Source of the DNA: DYGX01 sp035325905
GTDB lineage: Bacteria; Chloroflexota; Anaerolineae; Aggregatilineales; Aggregatilineaceae
Direction of reading: 5' to 3'
Assembly (NCBI GenBank): GCA_035325905.1
Contig: DAOKYY010000115.1
Span: 1-9,522, forward strand
Length of the DNA: 9,522 nucleotides
The notes under the pieces are model-generated. The model ran no database searches, was not told where the DNA came from, and was given only the letters and a program-made list of their open reading frames with translations. The translations under genes and the position numbers were made by a program. Positions 1 through 6,766 of the stretch are shown one piece after another. Position 1 is the first letter of the stretch. Every line of letters starts with the position of its first letter.

Positions 1-16
1 CGCGCCGAATGCACGC

Positions 17-45
17 TTGACCGGCCTGGGGCCATACGCTATACT
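17..45 (+). promoter_or_regulatory. sigma70-type promoter of the rpmH operon
   Basis: A -35 element TTGACC (17-22) and a -10 element TATACT (40-45) are separated by exactly 17 bp. Each differs from the consensus at one position. Transcription would start near 51-53, giving a leader of about 125 nt before rpmH. It is the best promoter match I found in the window and it sits upstream of a gene block that is normally highly expressed. Confidence 0.8.
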
Positions 46-137
46 TGCCCTCTCGATCGCATGGGGGTCGCCTGGTGCGGGCCTGCGCCGTGCCGTGCTC
101 CGTCCGGGCCGCGCCGAACCGCATGATCTGCCGAACC

Positions 138-159
138 CGCGCCGCTGTGCGCGTTTTTT
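138..159 (+). terminator. terminator-like hairpin in the rpmH leader (possible attenuator)
   Basis: CGCGC (138-142) and GCGCG (149-153) form a 5-bp all-GC stem with a 6-nt loop, followed directly by six T (154-159). This is the layout of a short intrinsic terminator. It lies downstream of the promoter at 17-45 and only a few nt before the rpmH ribosome binding site (164-169). It could therefore attenuate the operon, or it could end transcripts arriving from upstream. The short stem makes its strength uncertain. Confidence 0.45.
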
Positions 160-177
160 GAAAGAGGGAACTGACCG

Positions 178-357
178 ATGCCAAAGCGTACTTACCAGCC
201 GAAGATTCGCCGCCGGGTCCGCGTGCACGGCTTCCGCCAGAAGATGCGGACGCGCGTCGGACGCCAGGTGCTCAAGGCGCGCCGCGCCAAGGGGCGCAAG
301 GTGCTGGCGCCGAAGATGAACAACCACGTCAAGAAGATCAACTGGAACAGCCACTAG
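178..357 (+). CDS. rpmH: 50S ribosomal protein L34 (bL34), with C-terminal tail
   Basis: This encodes the small basic protein L34 of the large ribosomal subunit, 59 residues long. The N-terminus MPKRTYQP, the central HGFRQKMRTRVGRQVL and the ARRAKGRK segment near residues 34-41 are the L34 signature. The start ATG has a clear ribosome binding site, GAGGGA at 164-169, 8 nt upstream. L34 is usually about 44-50 residues and ends shortly after the KGRK segment. Here about 14 extra residues follow (KMNNHVKKINWNSH), still fairly basic. The gene leads the operon, and rnpA follows after 23 nt, which is the classic arrangement. It is likely driven by the promoter at 17-45 and may be controlled by the leader hairpin. 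Identity is certain; the role of the tail is unknown. Confidence 0.97.
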   Translation: MPKRTYQPKIRRRVRVHGFRQKMRTRVGRQVLKARRAKGRKVLAPKMNNHVKKINWNSH

Positions 358-380
358 CTGGGGTCGATGAGCCTGCTGTC

Positions 381-740
381 ATGCAGCGCCCCTTGCGACT
401 GCGCCGCCAGGAAGATTTCGCACGTCTCCGCACAACCGGGCGAGTCTGGCGCCATCCCTTCGTGATTCTGAGCGTCGCGCCCAATGCCCTGCCTCACAAT
501 CGCTATGGGTTTATCACCGGCAAGCGGTTGGGGAATGCGGTCCAGCGGAATCGGATCCGGCGCTTGCTGCGGGAGGCGGTCCGGCAGGCGCACCCGGCGT
601 TGCGCGGCGGCCACGATATGGTCTTCATCGCGCGGGACGCGATCGCGGGGCAGCCCTTCGCCGCCGTTCAAGAGGCGGTGATGACCTGCCTGCGGCGGGC
701 TGGACTCTGGCGCGAGGATTTGGAGGATCGAGCGGAATGA
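381..740 (+). CDS. rnpA: ribonuclease P protein component
   Basis: This is the basic protein subunit of RNase P, which helps the catalytic RNA bind and cleave the 5' leaders of pre-tRNAs in the cytoplasm. It has 119 residues, normal for the family. The hallmark RNR motif is at residues 56-58 inside GKRLGNAVQRNRIRRLLREA, and the N-terminal LRLRRQEDFARLRTTGR is also typical. Basic residues dominate the RNR helix. ATG 381 is the only sensible start, because no in-frame start lies between it and the end of rpmH. No strong Shine-Dalgarno sequence precedes it, so translation may be coupled to rpmH 23 nt upstream. Its last codons overlap the yidD start (ATGA, 737-740). Confidence 0.97.
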   Translation: MQRPLRLRRQEDFARLRTTGRVWRHPFVILSVAPNALPHNRYGFITGKRLGNAVQRNRIRRLLREAVRQAHPALRGGHDMVFIARDAIAGQPFAAVQEAVMTCLRRAGLWREDLEDRAE

Positions 741-946
741 AAACGCTTGGTTTGCTCGCGATCCGGTTTTACCAGCGGACTTTTTCGCGTATGCTGCCGC
801 CGAGCTGTCGCTTCGAGCCGAGCTGCTCGCATTACACCTATGAAGCTATCGAGAAATACGGCCTGCTGAAGGGCGGCTGGCTGGGACTCCGGCGGATTGG
901 TCGCTGCCACCCGATCAGCCCCGGCGGCTATGACCCGGTCCCATGA
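737..946 (+). CDS. yidD: membrane protein insertion efficiency factor YidD
   Basis: YidD is a small membrane-associated protein that helps YidC/Sec insert proteins into the cytoplasmic membrane. The 69-residue length and motifs fit: PPSCRFEPSCSHYTYEAIEKYG, then GWLGLRRIGRCHP and the C-terminal GGYDPVP. The three conserved cysteines are C24, C30 and C57. The N-terminus (about residues 1-20) can form an amphipathic helix for membrane attachment. The start overlaps the rnpA stop by 4 nt, and GGAGG at 722-726 lies 10 nt upstream, so the two genes are translationally coupled. It is followed by a lipoprotein gene and then yidC rather than directly by yidC. Confidence 0.96.
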   Translation: MKTLGLLAIRFYQRTFSRMLPPSCRFEPSCSHYTYEAIEKYGLLKGGWLGLRRIGRCHPISPGGYDPVP

Positions 947-974
947 GGCGCGCCGTCCTGCTGGAATGAGTGTC

Positions 975-979
975 AGGGA
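975..979 (+). promoter_or_regulatory. ribosome binding site favouring TTG 987 for the lipoprotein
   Basis: AGGGA lies 7 nt before TTG 987. ATG 966 and GTG 1002 in the same frame have no Shine-Dalgarno sequence at a useful distance. This supports TTG 987 as the start of the lipoprotein gene, but ATG 966 remains possible. Confidence 0.5.
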
Positions 980-986
980 AACAGTC

Positions 987-2165
987 TTGAACAACTCCCC
1001 CGTGAAAAATACGCTTCCCCGCCTGCGGCTGGGGATATTGCTGATTCTGGCGTTTGCGCTGGCGGCCTGCGGCGGTGTGGCCGGTGGCAGCTGGGCGGGC
1101 GTCAGCAGCAACCGCAGCGGCGAGACGATCTACGTGGCCTACGACCGGTCGGTCGTGGCGCTGAACGCGGCCAGCGGCGCGTCGCTGTGGGAATATCCCG
1201 ACGAGGACAACCGCGACGCGCAGTTTTTCGCCATGCCGGTCTCCGATAACGGCAGCGTGTACGTGGGCGACTACAAGGGCCGCCTGCACGCCATCGACGC
1301 GACCAGCGGCGCGCGCCAGTGGATGTACGAGCCGGAGCGCAAGACGCTGATTGGCCCGCTCTCGCCCGATCCCACCGACCGCGTGATCAGCGGCGTGGCG
1401 GTCAGCCCGGACCTGGTTTTCTTCGGCCTGGGCAGCCGGAACGTGGTGGCTGTGGCGCGGGCGGACGCCTCGAAAGCGTGGACCTTCGAGACCGATCACG
1501 GGGTGTGGGGCACGCCGCTTTATCTTGACGCTGAGGCCAGCCCCAGCGGCGAGGCGGTTCTGCTGGTCACTTCGCTCGATCACCGCCTGTACGCGCTCAA
1601 CCCGGAGACCGGCCACGAATTGTGGAGCGTGAACCTGGGCGGGGCCGCGCCGGGCGATATGCTGTACGATGCCGAGCGCGAGCGTGTCTACATCGGGACG
1701 TTTGGCGCGGGCGTGGTCGCGGTGGACTTGGCGAGCGCGCAGATCGTCGCCCGCTTCGAGACCGAAGACTGGGTCTGGGACAACCCGGCGCTTGATGGCG
1801 ATCAGTTGTTTGTGGGCGACCTGGGCGGCAACCTGTACGCCGTGCGGATTGGCGAAAGCGGCCTCACGCAGGACTGGAAGGTGAACGTCACCCCGGATGC
1901 GATTCGCGGCACGCCGCTCGTGACCGGGGACTCGGTGATCGTCGGCGGCGAAGATGGGTACATATACTCGGTTGACCGCGCCACCGGCGCCGATAGGTGG
2001 AAGAAGAATCTCGAAGGCAAAGTCCTCACCGAGCTGGTTAGCGTGTCGGGCGAGGCGGCGGACGGTCCGGCGACGGTGGTTGCCGGAACCGATAACCGCG
2101 AACGTTTGATCGTCGCCCTGAACGTCGCGACCGGCGAGGGCGACTGGACCTACTCGGACAAGTAG
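987..2165 (+). CDS. lipoprotein with PQQ-type beta-propeller repeats (BamB-like fold)
   Basis: This predicted surface lipoprotein has 392 residues from TTG 987. A basic n-region and hydrophobic core (about residues 12-27) end in the lipobox LAAC, with the lipidated cysteine at C28 followed by GG. The rest is built from repeats of the type GxLYALdxxTGxxxW. I count eight, at about residues 55-70, 98-114, 151-167, 199-213, 240-257, 281-297, 324-338 and 373-387. That suggests an eight-bladed propeller of the PQQ_2/BamB kind. I see no catalytic quinoprotein residues, so a scaffold or binding role is likelier than a dehydrogenase. It lies 40 nt after yidD and 44 nt before yidC, apparently in the same operon, hinting at a role outside the membrane in protein insertion or folding. 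That role is inference. The start could instead be ATG 966 (399 residues). The frame stays open to 897, but that would overlap yidD. Confidence 0.88.
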   Translation: MNNSPVKNTLPRLRLGILLILAFALAACGGVAGGSWAGVSSNRSGETIYVAYDRSVVALNAASGASLWEYPDEDNRDAQFFAMPVSDNGSVYVGDYKGRLHAIDATSGARQWMYEPERKTLIGPLSPDPTDRVISGVAVSPDLVFFGLGSRNVVAVARADASKAWTFETDHGVWGTPLYLDAEASPSGEAVLLVTSLDHRLYALNPETGHELWSVNLGGAAPGDMLYDAERERVYIGTFGAGVVAVDLASAQIVARFETEDWVWDNPALDGDQLFVGDLGGNLYAVRIGESGLTQDWKVNVTPDAIRGTPLVTGDSVIVGGEDGYIYSVDRATGADRWKKNLEGKVLTELVSVSGEAADGPATVVAGTDNRERLIVALNVATGEGDWTYSDK

Positions 2166-2209
2166 GGCTGGCTCCCGCGCGCCGCCAACGAGTATGAAGG
2201 CACCCAGCG

Positions 2210-3199
2210 ATGTTTGATCTGATCATCAACCCGTTTATCACCGTCCTGCTGTTCCTGTACAAGCTGCTGGGCGGCAACGTGATCCTGGCGATTGTGGTCT
2301 TCACCGTGCTGGTGCGGCTGGCGACGATGCCGCTCACCCTCAAGCAGCAACGGTCGACCAAAGCCATGCAGGAGCTTCAGCCGGAGCTGAAGCGCATCCA
2401 GGAGAAGTACAAGAACGACCGCGAGAAAGCCGCCCAGGCGCAGATGGAGCTGTACCGCCAGTACGGCGTCAACCCGCTGGCAGGCTGCTTGCCGCTGCTG
2501 ATCCAGTTCCCGATCCTGATCGGCCTCTACCGCGCGATTGTGGCGACGCTGGCGGCGACTCCGCTGGAGTTGCTTGACCTGTCGGGCCGGCTGTGGGTGC
2601 CGAGCCTGGCGTCGCAGGTCCCGCTGCAAAACAAGTTCCTGTGGCTGAACCTGGCCGTGCCGGACCCGCTGTACATTCTGCCGGTGCTGGTGGTGGTCAC
2701 GACCTGGCTCCAGCAAAAGCTGCTGATGCCGTCCACCCCGCCGAGCGGCGGCAGCGAGAAGGGCGACCAGGCCGCCGCGATGTCGCGCCAGATGATGACG
2801 ATCATGCCGCTGATGTTCGGCGTGTTCTCGCTGTCGTTCGCGTCCGGCCTGTCGATCTATTTCATCGCGTCGAACCTGATCGGCATCGCGCAGTACGCGC
2901 TGATGGGCAAAGCCAGCCTGAGCAACCTGACGGGCCGCGCCCGCGCCGAAGCGGCGCCGAAGGACGCCCCCGTCGTGGTTGACGGCGAGGCGGTGGCGGT
3001 CGATGATCCGCCCGCGAGCGAGAAGCCAAAGCGCAGCGAAGGAAAGGCCAAGCGCGCTCAGCAGAAGGCGCAGTCGCAGAAATCCCCCGCTCCCGCGCCG
3101 AAGCCGAGCGCCCCGATGGCTCCGATTGTGAAGCCCAAGCGCGCCGGGATTCGAGATACGCGCACGGAGCGCCGGACCAAGAGCAAAGCCAAGAGTTGA
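2210..3199 (+). CDS. yidC: YidC/Oxa1-family membrane protein insertase
   Basis: This insertase places proteins into the cytoplasmic membrane, alone or with SecYEG. The 329-residue protein is the short type, without the large periplasmic domain of proteobacterial YidC. Membrane segments are visible at about 10-40, 92-115, 152-172, 196-212 and 213-232. R36 in FTVLVRLATMPL is the conserved arginine of the hydrophilic groove. The coiled region KQQRSTKAMQELQPELKRIQ (45-64) and the segment YGVNPLAGCLPLLIQFPI are family hallmarks. From about residue 240 the tail is disordered and rich in K, A and P, ending in a basic KSKAKS; such tails bind the ribosome. The start has AAGG at 2197-2200, 9 nt upstream. 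khpB follows after 24 nt. Confidence 0.97.
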   Translation: MFDLIINPFITVLLFLYKLLGGNVILAIVVFTVLVRLATMPLTLKQQRSTKAMQELQPELKRIQEKYKNDREKAAQAQMELYRQYGVNPLAGCLPLLIQFPILIGLYRAIVATLAATPLELLDLSGRLWVPSLASQVPLQNKFLWLNLAVPDPLYILPVLVVVTTWLQQKLLMPSTPPSGGSEKGDQAAAMSRQMMTIMPLMFGVFSLSFASGLSIYFIASNLIGIAQYALMGKASLSNLTGRARAEAAPKDAPVVVDGEAVAVDDPPASEKPKRSEGKAKRAQQKAQSQKSPAPAPKPSAPMAPIVKPKRAGIRDTRTERRTKSKAKS

Positions 3200-3223
3200 T
3201 TCTTTACCCGTAGAGGGGGTGCT

Positions 3224-4066
3224 ATGAGCGAAACGCGGTCTGTCGAAACGACTGCTGCCGATATCGAAACGGCGATCGAGATCGGCCTCAAGCAGCTTGA
3301 CGTCGCGCGCGAAAGCGTGATCGTCGAGATTCTGGAAGAACCCAGCCGGGGCATTCTGGGTCTGGGCGCGCGCCAGGCGCGGATTCGCCTGACGACCGCC
3401 GCCCCGCCGCGTTTCCAGGCGTCCCCGCCCGCGCCCGAAGCTCCGCCTGCTCCGGAGCCGCAGCCTGAGCCGGAGCGCCGCCCGCGTCAGGAGCCTCGCC
3501 CCGCGCCGCGCCATGAAGCGCCGCGCTATGAGATGCCCGAAGACGAAGAAGAGCTGGACGAGGAGCGCGTCACCCCCACGCCCGAAGCGGAGCTTGACGA
3601 CGATGCCCGCGTGGGCCGCGCGACCTTGCAGGAACTGCTCGGCAAGATGGGCATCCGCGCCGAGGTGATCGCCTTCCGCGCCGAGCCGGAAGAAGGCGAG
3701 GAAGCGCCCTGGGTGCTGCAAATTCGCGGGCGCGACCTCGGCACGCTGATTGGCCGCCGGGGCGAGACGCTGGCCGCGCTGCAATACATTACGCGCCTGA
3801 TCGCCAGCCGTGACCTGGAGCGCCGCGCCAATATCGTGCTCGATGTCGAGGGCTACAAGGCCCGCCGCGAGAAAGTGCTGCGCCGTCTGGCGGAGCGCAT
3901 GGCTGACCAGGCGCTGCAACTGGGCCGCACCGTCTCGCTGGAGCCAATGCCGCCTTACGAGCGCCGCATCGTGCACCTGACGCTGCGCGACCGGACGGAT
4001 GTGATGACCGAGAGCGTCGGTGAAGGCGAGAATCGCAAGGTCACGATCATCCCGCGCCGCCGCTAA
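3224..4066 (+). CDS. khpB: RNA-binding protein KhpB (Jag/SpoIIIJ-associated)
   Basis: This cytoplasmic RNA-binding protein of 280 residues has the three-part Jag architecture. The Jag N-terminal domain spans about 1-58, with the SRGILGLGARQARI signature. A long proline/glutamate-rich linker covers about 61-128. A KH domain (about 130-195) carries the GRRG loop at 177-180, within LGTLIGRRGETL. A C-terminal R3H domain (about 200-277) carries R247 and H251 in ERRIVHLTL. In Firmicutes KhpB pairs with KhpA and affects cell division and wall synthesis; whether that holds here is unknown. Its place directly after yidC is the classic one. A strong ribosome binding site, GAGGGGG (3213-3219), precedes ATG 3224. 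The linker is longer and more acidic/proline-rich than in many homologues. No intrinsic terminator is visible after the stop. Confidence 0.95.
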   Translation: MSETRSVETTAADIETAIEIGLKQLDVARESVIVEILEEPSRGILGLGARQARIRLTTAAPPRFQASPPAPEAPPAPEPQPEPERRPRQEPRPAPRHEAPRYEMPEDEEELDEERVTPTPEAELDDDARVGRATLQELLGKMGIRAEVIAFRAEPEEGEEAPWVLQIRGRDLGTLIGRRGETLAALQYITRLIASRDLERRANIVLDVEGYKARREKVLRRLAERMADQALQLGRTVSLEPMPPYERRIVHLTLRDRTDVMTESVGEGENRKVTIIPRRR

Positions 4067-4172
4067 ACGCCCTGTTGCCTCGTCCATCTCGTGCCGCGAC
4101 CCGCAAGGTGGCGGCGCGTTGTTCGGTGCCGGAGTCACGCGGTGCCCGGAATTTCTCGGAACCGCTTCGGCC

Positions 4173-4178
4173 AGGGAG
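4173..4178 (+). promoter_or_regulatory. ribosome binding site setting the kinase start
   Basis: AGGGAG lies 4 nt before ATG 4183. The frame is open upstream to TTG 4075, but that part translates into an arginine/proline-rich stretch unlike a PfkB N-terminus. ATG 4183 is therefore the likely start. Confidence 0.7.
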
Positions 4179-4182
4179 ACTC

Positions 4183-5037
4183 ATGCCAAACGCTACCGAG
4201 ATCGTACCGGACTACTTGCTGATCGGTCATATCACGCACGACGTGACGCCCTACGGCCCGCAGCTGGGCGGGACCGTGTCCTATGCCGCGCACACGGCGG
4301 CGGCTTTCGGGCTGAAGGTGGCTCTGCTGACCAGCACCGCGCCAGACGAGCCGTTGCTTGAGCGCCTGCCGGAGAGCGTGGCGGTCCTCAGCATCCCCGC
4401 CGAGCAGACGACGACCTTCGAGAACATTTACCGGCCCACCGGGCGCGTGCAGTACATGTATCACCGCGCGCGCACGCTCGAAGTCTCGATGCTGCCCCCG
4501 GCCTGGCGGCAGGCGCGGATGGTGCATTTCGGGCCGATCGCTTACGAAGTGGACCCGCCGTTCGCCGACGTATTCGCCAAGACGCCGCTGTGCGTCACCC
4601 CGCAGGGCTGGATGCGCCACCGCGAGCCGGACGGGCGCATCCGCCAGATCACGTGGGAGGCCGCCTCACACGTGCTGCCGCGCTCCGATCTGACGGTCCT
4701 CAGTATCGAGGACATCCAGCACGACCCCGGTCTGGAAGCGGTGTTCGCCGCGCTCGCGCCGGTGCTGGTCATGACGCGCGCCGAGCAGGGGGGGACTGTC
4801 TACGTTCACGGCGAGCCGCACACCTACGCCGCGTATCCTGCGGAGCAGGTCGATCCGACCGGGGCGGGAGATGTCTTCGCCACGGCGTTGCATATCGTGC
4901 GGAACCAGCTTGGCGACCTGTGGCAGGCGCTGGAGGTCGCGGCCCGGCTGGCGGCGAACTCGGTCACGCGGCGCGGGTTCGCCGGGGCGCCGACGCCGAA
5001 CGAGGTCGCGGAGGCATTGGCCGCCGTCGCCTCGTAA
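4183..5037 (+). CDS. PfkB-family carbohydrate (inositol-like) kinase
   Basis: This is an ATP-dependent kinase of the ribokinase/PfkB superfamily, 284 residues from ATG 4183. The N-terminal YLLIGHITHDVTP followed by LGGTVSYAA (residues 28-36) is the substrate-binding signature. The C-terminal DPTGAGD (224-230) forms the anion hole with the catalytic aspartate D230, and the helix VFATAL follows. The GHITHD...LGGT pattern resembles plant myo-inositol 3-kinases more than bacterial fructokinases as I recall these families, so a polyol or inositol-like substrate is possible. That is only a resemblance. It starts 116 nt after khpB, with no promoter I can support in the gap. An amidohydrolase follows 51 nt downstream, probably in the same transcript. 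The family call is firm; the substrate is unknown. Confidence 0.88.
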   Translation: MPNATEIVPDYLLIGHITHDVTPYGPQLGGTVSYAAHTAAAFGLKVALLTSTAPDEPLLERLPESVAVLSIPAEQTTTFENIYRPTGRVQYMYHRARTLEVSMLPPAWRQARMVHFGPIAYEVDPPFADVFAKTPLCVTPQGWMRHREPDGRIRQITWEAASHVLPRSDLTVLSIEDIQHDPGLEAVFAALAPVLVMTRAEQGGTVYVHGEPHTYAAYPAEQVDPTGAGDVFATALHIVRNQLGDLWQALEVAARLAANSVTRRGFAGAPTPNEVAEALAAVAS

Positions 5038-5088
5038 ACTGCTGAGCTGCGCGAACTACTCCCAGTTTCAGGTGATGGAGAACCTTCG

Positions 5089-6699
5089 ATGATTGAGCGG
5101 ATTATTCTCAACGCGCAGATCATCACCCTGAACCCGGCCCAGCCCCGCGCCAGCGCCCTGGCGATCGCCGGACCGCGCATCGCGGCGGTGGGCGACGACG
5201 ACACGATCCGCGCGCTGGCCCGCCCGCACACAATCATCGATGATGTTGGCAGGCGCCCGATCATCCCCGGCCTGACAGATGCGCATATCCATTGGGAAGG
5301 CGTGGCGCACAGCCTGGCGTCTGTGGACGTGTTTGAAGTCCCCAGCAAGGCCGAGGCGCTGCGCCGCGTCGCGGAGCGCGTGCGGCAGGCGCCGCCGGGC
5401 GAGTGGATCGTCGGGCGCGGCTGGTCGCAGGCGTATTGGGCGGATCAGGCGTTCCCAACTGCCGCCGATCTCGACGCCGTCGCGCCGCAGAACCCGGTGT
5501 ATCTCGGCGCCAAGAGCGGGCACGCCGCCTGGGTCAACTCGGCGGCGCTGCGCGCGGCGGGCGTCACGGCGAGCACGCCCGACCCTACGGGCGGCAGCTT
5601 GCAGCGCGATTCCGCCGGGCGGCTGACCGGGCTGCTGCTCGAAGCGCCGGCGATGGCGCTGGTTTACCGGCACATCCCCAGCCTGACGCCGGAGCAAACC
5701 GCGAGCCTGATGCTCGAAGCGCAGCGCCGGGCGTGGGCGTCCGGCCTGACCGGCATCCACGATTTCGACGATCCAAGCTGCCTGGTGGCGCTGCAACTGC
5801 TGCGCGAGCGCGGCGAGCTGGGCCTGCGCGTGGTCAAGAACATCAACGACCCGTACATCGAGCACGCGCACGCGCTCGGCCTGCGCTGGGGCTTCGGCGA
5901 CGAGTGGCTGCGGATCGGCGGGCTGAAGATTTTTGCGGACGGGGCGCTCGGCCCGCGCACCGCGCACATGATCGCACCCTACGAGGGCGAGCCGGACAAC
6001 TTCGGCATTGTCGTCACGGACAAGGAGCAGATGCACGAGTGGGTTCTGCGCGCCAGCCTGGCCGGTATTCCTTCGACCATTCACGCCATTGGCGACCGCG
6101 CGGTGCACGACGTGCTGGACGTGTACGAGGCCGTCCGGCAGGCAGAAGCGGCGCGCGGCATTCCGCCGCAGATGCGCCGCCACCGGATCGAGCATGTCCA
6201 GATCATCCACCCCGACGACGCCGCGCGGCTGGGCCAGCTTCAGGTTATCGCCTCGATGCAGCCGATCCACGCCACATCCGATTACGAGATGGCCGAGCGG
6301 TATTGGGGAGCGCGCGCCGGGATGAGCTACAACTGGCGGCTTCAGCTTGAGGCCGGGGCCGTGCTGGCGTTTGGCTCGGATGCGCCGGTCGAGCCATTCG
6401 AGCCGATGAAGGGAATTTACGCCGCCGTGACGCGCTGCCGCCCGGACGGATCGCCGGGGCCGGACGGCTGGTTCCCGGAGCAGCGGCTCGACATCGACAC
6501 CACGCTGCGCGCGTTCACGCAGGGTCCGGCCTACGCCGCCGGGCTAGAGCGCGACCTGGGGATGCTGGCGCCGGGCTTTCTGGCCGATTTGCTGGTGCTC
6601 GACCGCGACCTTTACGCCATCTCGCCGGATGAGATCCTCGATACCGAGGTGCTCGGCACGATGATCGGCGGCGAGTGGCGCTTCCGGCTGTTTGACTGA
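5089..6699 (+). CDS. metal-dependent amidohydrolase (YtcJ-like, amidohydrolase family 3)
   Basis: This cytoplasmic hydrolase of 536 residues matches the usual length of YtcJ/N-substituted formamide deformylase-like enzymes. It has no signal peptide. The metal-binding HxH is H66/H68 in PGLTDAHIHWEG. K280 in GGLKIFADGALGPR is a candidate carboxylated lysine. H332 lies in IHAIGDRAVHDVLD, H369 in HRIEHVQIIHP, and D431 in AFGSDAPVEP. The TIM barrel is flanked by the small beta-sandwich formed by the N-terminus (about 1-58) and the C-terminus (about 490-536, APGFLADLLVLDRD). All expected catalytic positions are present, so it should be active. The substrate cannot be told; the family cleaves amides and cyclic amides. 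ATG 5089 has GGAG at 5077-5080. It follows the PfkB kinase and converges on the M23 peptidase gene. Confidence 0.9.
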   Translation: MIERIILNAQIITLNPAQPRASALAIAGPRIAAVGDDDTIRALARPHTIIDDVGRRPIIPGLTDAHIHWEGVAHSLASVDVFEVPSKAEALRRVAERVRQAPPGEWIVGRGWSQAYWADQAFPTAADLDAVAPQNPVYLGAKSGHAAWVNSAALRAAGVTASTPDPTGGSLQRDSAGRLTGLLLEAPAMALVYRHIPSLTPEQTASLMLEAQRRAWASGLTGIHDFDDPSCLVALQLLRERGELGLRVVKNINDPYIEHAHALGLRWGFGDEWLRIGGLKIFADGALGPRTAHMIAPYEGEPDNFGIVVTDKEQMHEWVLRASLAGIPSTIHAIGDRAVHDVLDVYEAVRQAEAARGIPPQMRRHRIEHVQIIHPDDAARLGQLQVIASMQPIHATSDYEMAERYWGARAGMSYNWRLQLEAGAVLAFGSDAPVEPFEPMKGIYAAVTRCRPDGSPGPDGWFPEQRLDIDTTLRAFTQGPAYAAGLERDLGMLAPGFLADLLVLDRDLYAISPDEILDTEVLGTMIGGEWRFRLFD

Positions 6700-6706
6700 G
6701 AACAGC
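6687..6706 (+). terminator. weak hairpin at the end of the amidohydrolase gene
   Basis: GCTGTT (6687-6692) pairs with AACAGC (6701-6706) around an 8-nt loop that contains the stop codon. There is no T tract after it on either strand, so it is at best a weak terminator. I see no better candidate between the two convergent genes. Confidence 0.2.
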
Positions 6707-6737
6707 GAGAAGAACAGGGATCAGCGATTATATATTA

Positions 6738-6765
6738 GCTAACCTCTAACTGCTAACCACTAAAT
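6738..6765. repeat. 7-bp periodic repeat between convergent genes
   Basis: Four consecutive 7-bp units read GCTAACC, TCTAACT, GCTAACC and ACTAAAT, sharing CTAA at a fixed phase. A fifth, weaker unit (GCTACTT, 6766-6772) runs into the stop codon of the M23 gene. The palindrome TTAGCTAA (6735-6742) overlaps the first unit. The 67-bp spacer is strikingly AT-rich against its GC-rich surroundings. Confidence 0.6.
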
Positions 6766-6766
6766 G

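Noticed and set aside
17..319. + strand frame of 100 codons overlapping rpmH
   Set aside because: It would start inside the -35 promoter element and is out of frame with the certain L34 gene.
897..986. Extended N-terminus of the lipoprotein from position 897
   Set aside because: It would overlap yidD by 50 nt and place a basic stretch of about 55 residues before the lipobox cysteine, far too long for a lipoprotein signal.
2150..4138. Long - strand open frame (about 660 codons) opposite yidC and khpB
   Set aside because: It is low-complexity R/H/Q/L-rich text with no domain and lies exactly antisense to two certain genes. It is a typical GC-rich shadow.
4067..4182. Repeated CGGTGCC in the khpB-kinase gap as a possible operator
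   Set aside because: Only two short direct copies without dyad symmetry and no promoter nearby; likely chance in GC-rich DNA.
5068..6270. - strand open frame of 400 codons opposite the amidohydrolase
   Set aside because: The + strand has all the metal ligands of its family; the antisense frame has no recognisable motif.
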